Shown piece after piece: positions 59,496 to 64,000 of a stretch of 64,000 nt of DNA. This DNA comes from Tranzscheliella williamsii (taxonomy: Eukaryota > Basidiomycota > Ustilaginomycetes > Ustilaginales > Ustilaginaceae). The notes under the pieces are model-generated. The model was not told the origin of the DNA. It ran no database searches and worked only from the letters and a program-made list of their open reading frames with translations. The position numbers and the translations under genes are program-made. The stretch spans positions 62,001 through 126,000 of the forward strand of contig JALBYF010000054.1 in NCBI GenBank assembly GCA_023212725.1. The letters are read 5' to 3'. The number at the start of each line of letters is the position of its first letter. The stretch's first letter is position 1.

Positions 59496-60253
59496 ATGCA
59501 GCGCATCGATTACGAAGATGCGACAATGTCGTGGCTTGGACCCATTGTTGATGTCTTACATCCGATGTAGCCGGCCGCAAGCTGCTCAGCATCCCTCTCG
59601 AATTTGCACGCCTTGGTCACGTCGACAACATCCGTTATGCGCTACTTCAGCTGCATTCTGCTTTGAGGTCGACCAAGCGTCAGGACACCTTCGCTCCGAT
59701 ACCGGGCGCGTCCTCCATCCCGACGAGACCCTCTATCGTGGGAAGGCGATTTATGTGAGCACCGCTCCGGCAGTGACGGCAACGATGACGGCGGACACCG
59801 GTGGTAGCGTCCCCGAACCTCGAAAAGGTCCACGCTTCAAGTACAAGAGTCGCGCTCCACCGGATACTGATCCAGCAAGTACCCTCAGTAACTCCAAACG
59901 CTCATCTTATAACCAATCGCGATTCTGCATCGCACTCATCTCGCGTGAAAGCTTCTGTCTTCTCTCTGAACTGCACTACGATGATTGCACAGCTGCTCAT
60001 ATCCTCCACAGAGCAGGCCGGAGGTATGTCTCTCACTGTCGCTGATCAAATGACCTCCCTCTTCTGCCCTCACTGATTCTGACACAGCGCTTCCTTCTTT
60101 ACTCTCCCTGTCTTGCAGTACTATGAAAAAGTGCTTGGCCGCCCCTCTCCTAATCTCTTTGCTCCCAGCTACGGCCTTCTGCTCCTGGATAGCTTGCACC
60201 ACTCCTTGATCGCGGCGATTGGGCTCTGCACGACGATGGTGACAATCTCATAG
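59496..60253 (+). pseudogene. Coding-like fragments in several frames (decayed or intron-containing gene)
   Basis: Stretch 1 starts with ATG at 59496 and reads MQRIDYEDATMSWLGPIVDV before a stop at 59568. Stretch 2 in another frame (59579-59755) contains LLSIPLEFARLGHVDNIRY then an amphipathic ALLQLHSALRSTKRQ. Stretch 3 (60088-60250) has SFFTLPVLQYYEKVLGRP then NLFAPSYGLLLLDSLHHSL before a stop at 60251. A GTATGT donor at 60024 and an AG at 60086-60087 would join the frame before it to stretch 3; a better polypyrimidine acceptor at 60118 would not. No single splice pattern joins all three, so this is either a gene with several introns or one broken by frameshifts. I recognise no family. Confidence 0.3.
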
Positions 60254-61376
60254 TGCATGTATTCAAGGCGACTGTGCATGCGCATGCCTTTCATGGCAAG
60301 GTCATTCCTCCCACCCGATTTCGTTGCCAGCCACAGGATCTCCCTAATCGCGACTTTCTACGATTTCATTACATGCAATGCTCGATGCAGAGGCTACGAG
60401 GCTTTTCGGCAGGTTTTTAGACGCCATCACCCGACGGTGGAGACTATAGGCCGACATGCTACGGCTTGATCCGGCGTTACTTGTATCTATCTACGCTCGC
60501 TTCTATTCGGCGGAAGCAATCACCATGACCACTTCCGATTTGCGCCTTCCCTGGCTATCCATACTCCTTCGTGCCTTCCTTTTGGGAGCCGAGTCTTAAA
60601 ACAGAGCGGCTCGCACGCCCTTCTCCATTAAACCGCTCAAGTAACCTATCTTGCCTCCCGGCTATCGCAGAGAAAACCGGGGCACACGATAGAGCTAGCC
60701 TTTAGTGCTCGCTTGAGACGGAGTCACGGTGCTCCAAGCTATAGAATCTGTCATTTGAACATCGTTTTGAAATTTCGAAGAACGCTCCCCGTTGTTGAAT
60801 CTCTGTTTCTTTCGAGCGAACAGGCTGGCCTCGCTTCTTCTTTTCATCACAAACCCGTAAACGGTGGGCTGTACGTGGCGTGAGAGAATCAGCTCCCTCG
60901 TGTATCTAGTATTTGGGCCATGAGCGGGTAGTCCAGTACTAGCTAGTGTTGGTTGGTAGTATAGGCACGGACCGCAGGTTGCTATATCACACGTCCACCC
61001 CTCGGACGGCCCGACAAGTGGATGCACTCATGACTCGCTTGCCCCTGCAATGCATTGCGATAGAATGCACCGTGACCTGAAGTGCAATACCTCACATGCA
61101 AGTCGCTGCACTTCGATTGGCCCTGATATAGAGGTCGGTTGGACCCTGCCGAGGTCCGGTGCGGTTTCTACTCGCAGCCTTTCCTCCCGAGTCGGCTGGC
61201 CCGTCTCGCGATGCCTGTGCTGCAAGTCGACCCGTTGCACGGTTTAGTACACTCCGTATTGTCTATTTGCACATCTTGGCTCTCTCTTCGGTTGCCTGTT
61301 TGACTTGGTCGCCTGCTCACGCACCAGTCTGGCTATTCGTTTCGTCTGTTTCCACTGCCGCCTGCCTGCTCTAGTC

Positions 61377-61470
61377 GGCCTCCTCCCCGCCGTCCTCTCT
61401 CCTCTCTCGGCCCTCCAGCGTCTCCTTTCCGCACCTTTCTTCTTGAGCGTCGTCTTCGTCCTCCTTTCCT
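61377..61470 (+). promoter_or_regulatory. Pyrimidine-rich tract upstream of the right-edge gene
   Basis: Dense C/T sequence with very few A (for example CTCCTCCCCGCCGTCCTCTC), about 330-420 bp before the ATG at 61800. CT-rich blocks ahead of transcription starts are common in filamentous fungal promoters. It could also lie inside a long 5' leader. Function is inferred from composition only. Confidence 0.35.
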
Positions 61471-61799
61471 CGTCCGTCTTCCATCACAGGAACGCACTCG
61501 ATCGCACTCGGAACCTGGCTTCCCTGTGTCCCGTGCAGAAGTTGGATCGTCGTTCGAGACAAAGTCTGACCTGCTCCTGCATCCCCTGGCATTTTTTTCT
61601 TCCCCTTGTAAGCGCGATCGTCAAAAGTCTTGAAGAGAGGTCGTCATTCGGCGCTATCCAGTACGAATGGTTGGCATCAGCTTCCTCTCTGCCCATTAAA
61701 TTGAGGCCATCCTCGTCACGAGCACTATCGATCGCTTGTAGCGACCTGCTCTCTGCGTCAGCGGTAGCTCAGAGCTCTTGTGATCAAAGATTGCCCATT

Positions 61800-64000
61800 A
61801 TGGTACCTGCAAAAGCATATACAATCAAAGACACTTGTCGAGACGCAAGCGGCGACGACAGCGATGCCACCATGGATACGAATGGCAGCAGACGAAGTCG
61901 AAAACGCTCTGTAGTTTCCCTTAGAGAGCATGCACCCGACTCAGACGATCCTAGCAGGAGCAGTCAGCATCACCTAACTTCCTCTTCTCCTCTTGTGGAT
62001 CGCGGGGACGCAGGCGCCCACGCCAGCAGTGGCAAGAAAACTAACGTCGGCGACCAAGATCAGAACCGTCTTCCCACTCCTTCGAGGGTCAGCCGCGCTA
62101 ACGTCGCCACGCTGCAGATAGGATCCTCTTCCTCGACGTTCGAGACTCCCAATGAGGCTCTCGATCGGATGGCCGGTAGAAGATCGCCGGCATTGTCCGA
62201 CCATGCAGAACCCAATTCTGCGTCATCAGCACACCCGAACCCCCAAAATAGCCTTCCTGAACCCGGCTTTCCGCATCCAAGACTGCAGGGGCAGCAGCTA
62301 AGGCCGCTACATAGCGCTCAGCATCGCAACATCAATGAACCTATGCACCGACAGCGAAAGGAGGGTCATCATACAACGGCATCCGACCCTTCCTCGCTTT
62401 CTCCTCTCTCATCCTCTCCATCCTCTAGTCAAAATGCCCGCAAAATGAGGAATGTTTCCTCTCGCTCCGGTCGCAGCAACTATCATTATTCGCCGGTTTC
62501 CATCCTAGCCCCAGTTCATGATTCGGCACAGCAGCATCAACAGCGAACACAGAATAATAACACTTCCAACCTTATCTTGACTTCATCTACGTCTAGTCCG
62601 AGTGTCCTTCCCATCCATCCAAATTCAAACAGCAGCAACATGTCCCCTCCACGTCCGACTAGATCTTTGCCCCGCCGCCACGCATCTGCAAGAACCCTCA
62701 ATCGACCTGTCTTTTCCCGCGCAGGCAGCTCCTCTTCGTCCTATGCTCTGCGCTCACGGTCCACTTCCAATTCGAACGTCTTGTCTTCCGCCAACTCCAA
62801 TGCAAACATCCTCGCCTCGGGTCAGCTCAACCATGGCAGGCACAACGTACTTACAGGTTGCGGTCCTTCCAATGACCCTATGGATCCGTCCTCTGGCACG
62901 CCTACTGGCTCGTCAACGCCTAGGACACCCCTCGCCGAAATCCCGCTCTGGTTAGCTGACATGCGAAGCGAAAGCCAGAGGGACAGCAGCAGTTCTGCCA
63001 CCGTCCTGGAACACGATGACTCGATGGTATCAGCGTTTTCCTCGTCGCGGCAATCCCGTACGACGTCAATATCATCTTCTGGCCCGCCCAGCCCTGTTAT
63101 GACACGAAATGGGTCTATGTCTCCCGTTGTGACATACCGCAGATCCCTCAGAGGCAGAAGACCACGTCAGAGCGATGAAAATGCTCGTGTTAGTCCATCG
63201 CCTTCCTACTTTGGTGAAACGGAAATGCTTGCGCACCTTCACTCGCCGCTCATACCCCACGATCCCGTCCCCTTCGGTAGTTCGTTCAGTTCAGACAGAA
63301 GCCTCTCGTCAAGCATGAACGGCTTCAGCACCGGTCCATCTATTATGTTAGCGCAAGACTCAGCGTCGAGCCCCGCCATGTCGACGCGCAGCCGTACGAG
63401 CAGCCGACCAGGTCCAACGCAAGCTCGTAGATTGACGAGTTCTCTCAACGCCCCTTTGCCAGTTCAGTTGAACCAAGCTCGTCTCTCCAACTCAGCTGTA
63501 CCCACGCCGCAGGACGTTGGTCCGTCAGCATCCGCAGAGCGGCAGGACACTCGGCCGGAGGCTGCCCAGTCCGCCAGGCGTACGGGCCTATTCGAACGGC
63601 GTGCTACCGCTGTCCCATCTGGCACGACAGGACAATCTACCAGTCGATCCGGCTCCAGGGCTTCTTCCCCTACCAGAGCTACCCGAGCTTCGCGACGACG
63701 TAACGTAGTAGTCGAGGGCCAGCCAGATCCGCATGCTCGGCCCACTTCTTTCGGACCCTTGCCTGGTCCTCTAGCTCCGTTGGAAATCCCACGGGAGACT
63801 TTAGAGCCAGAGCGCCACGCACGGGCTGTGTACGCAACGACTTCCGACAGCGCAATAGCGTCGGTGGATGCCAGAGACAGTGAGGCGTTGTTACCTTCCG
63901 AGCCGGTCTCTCCCTCGGCCTTTTCGGAGATGACCAGCTTGACGCAGGGATCCACGGGAGCAGAGAGTATCGGTAGCTCCGGTGGCCTGCCGCCCACACC
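61800..64000 (+). CDS. Unknown Ser-rich protein, incomplete at right edge
   Basis: An open frame from ATG at 61800 through the last base, at least 733 codons with no stop; the 3' end lies outside the window. I checked the frame codon by codon. The protein is disordered and rich in Ser, Pro, Arg, His and Asn, with poly-Ser patches and Gln/His runs (HDSAQQHQQRTQNNNTS near residue 240). The best-looking conserved piece is TPLAEIPLWLADMRSESQRD (about residues 375-394), followed by many SP sites such as RNGSMSPVVTYRRSLRGRR. This layout suits a regulatory protein whose structured domain is further C-terminal. No domain is visible in the part seen. An ATG-free open stretch continues 550 bp upstream, so a different first exon is possible but not required. 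Confidence 0.75.
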   Translation, partial: MVPAKAYTIKDTCRDASGDDSDATMDTNGSRRSRKRSVVSLREHAPDSDDPSRSSQHHLTSSSPLVDRGDAGAHASSGKKTNVGDQDQNRLPTPSRVSRANVATLQIGSSSSTFETPNEALDRMAGRRSPALSDHAEPNSASSAHPNPQNSLPEPGFPHPRLQGQQLRPLHSAQHRNINEPMHRQRKEGHHTTASDPSSLSPLSSSPSSSQNARKMRNVSSRSGRSNYHYSPVSILAPVHDSAQQHQQRTQNNNTSNLILTSSTSSPSVLPIHPNSNSSNMSPPRPTRSLPRRHASARTLNRPVFSRAGSSSSSYALRSRSTSNSNVLSSANSNANILASGQLNHGRHNVLTGCGPSNDPMDPSSGTPTGSSTPRTPLAEIPLWLADMRSESQRDSSSSATVLEHDDSMVSAFSSSRQSRTTSISSSGPPSPVMTRNGSMSPVVTYRRSLRGRRPRQSDENARVSPSPSYFGETEMLAHLHSPLIPHDPVPFGSSFSSDRSLSSSMNGFSTGPSIMLAQDSASSPAMSTRSRTSSRPGPTQARRLTSSLNAPLPVQLNQARLSNSAVPTPQDVGPSASAERQDTRPEAAQSARRTGLFERRATAVPSGTTGQSTSRSGSRASSPTRATRASRRRNVVVEGQPDPHARPTSFGPLPGPLAPLEIPRETLEPERHARAVYATTSDSAIASVDARDSEALLPSEPVSPSAFSEMTSLTQGSTGAESIGSSGGLPPT

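Larger units (their letters stand above)
57606..61799. other. 4.2-kb interval without a confident gene
   Basis: The longest gap in the window. The first 1.8 kb (to about 59,400) shows no protein-like frame. Between 59,496 and 60,253 three neighbouring stretches in different frames look coding (see that entry). From about 60,260 to 61,250 nothing is recognised. From 61,248 to 61,799 the frame of the right-edge gene is open but lacks an ATG, and 61,377-61,470 is strongly pyrimidine-rich, as in a fungal promoter or long 5' leader. No tRNA was found. Confidence 0.5.

Noticed and set aside
59464..59556. tRNA-like sequence (TAGCTCAGCTGAATTGGGAGC with a GCTC/GAGC D-arm)
   Set aside because: The D-arm fits, but no TTCGA-type T-arm or matching acceptor stem follows; the next hairpins have the wrong loop sizes.
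1..64000. CRISPR array, bacterial insertion sequence, secondary-metabolite cluster or secreted effector cluster
   Set aside because: No regular direct repeats with spacers, no transposase frame, no PKS/NRPS/terpene genes, and no run of short signal-peptide proteins.

Overview
The window looks like nuclear DNA of a basidiomycete smut fungus (Ustilaginomycotina, probably a Ustilaginaceae relative). This is inferred, not proven: the genes are eukaryotic (mitochondrial presequences, TRAMP poly(A) polymerase, Prp5, AAR2, DOCK and GBF1-type exchange factors), the DNA is moderately GC-rich, nearly all genes are single long exons of up to 2,284 codons, and intergenic DNA is short. I saw no prokaryotic operon, CRISPR array, tRNA or rRNA. 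Several frames can be extended 5' only through GTG or TTG codons; here every gene starts at an ATG.

Layout. 0-9 kb: a fatty-acid-amide-hydrolase-like amidase (-) diverges from UDP-glucose 6-dehydrogenase (+); a Ted1/Cdc1-type metallophosphoesterase (-) diverges from a mitochondrial Ptc7-type PP2C phosphatase (+). 9-17 kb: a small two-exon gene, an AidB-like acyl-CoA dehydrogenase (-) with an 18-bp minisatellite at its 5' end, a cytochrome b2 L-lactate dehydrogenase (-) and an unknown Ser-rich protein (-). 17-23 kb: a universal-stress-domain protein (+), a GFA zinc domain fused to a PuuE-type allantoinase-like domain (+), and a GNAT acetyltransferase fused to an Mss4/Dss4 Rab-chaperone domain (-). 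23-25.1 kb: a gene-free accessory interval with a 209-bp element with 60-bp inverted repeats and a hairpin-dense sequence resembling a solo Copia LTR.

25-44 kb: a divergent SDR/epimerase-like protein, an Arg/Ser-rich basic protein, AAR2 (U5 snRNP assembly), a GBF1/Gea-type Arf GEF, SDH1, KTI12 (Elongator/tRNA wobble modification) and the DEAD-box splicing helicase PRP5. 44-57.6 kb: a Trf4/5-type poly(A) polymerase, a BSD/Dos2-like protein, mitochondrial phenylalanyl-tRNA synthetase and a giant DOCK-family Rho/Rac GEF. 57.6-61.8 kb is a 4.2-kb interval without a confident gene but with coding-like fragments in different frames. From 61,800 a Ser-rich protein frame runs off the right edge without a stop.

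The genes are mostly housekeeping and do not form one pathway. Loose themes are mitochondrial metabolism (PTC7, CYB2, SDH1, MSF1), RNA biology (AAR2, PRP5, TRF4, KTI12) and membrane traffic/GTPase control (TED1, Mss4 fusion, Arf GEF, DOCK). The most unusual content is the two fusion proteins, the Arg-for-Lys Walker A change in Kti12, and the two structured elements between 23.7 and 25.0 kb.
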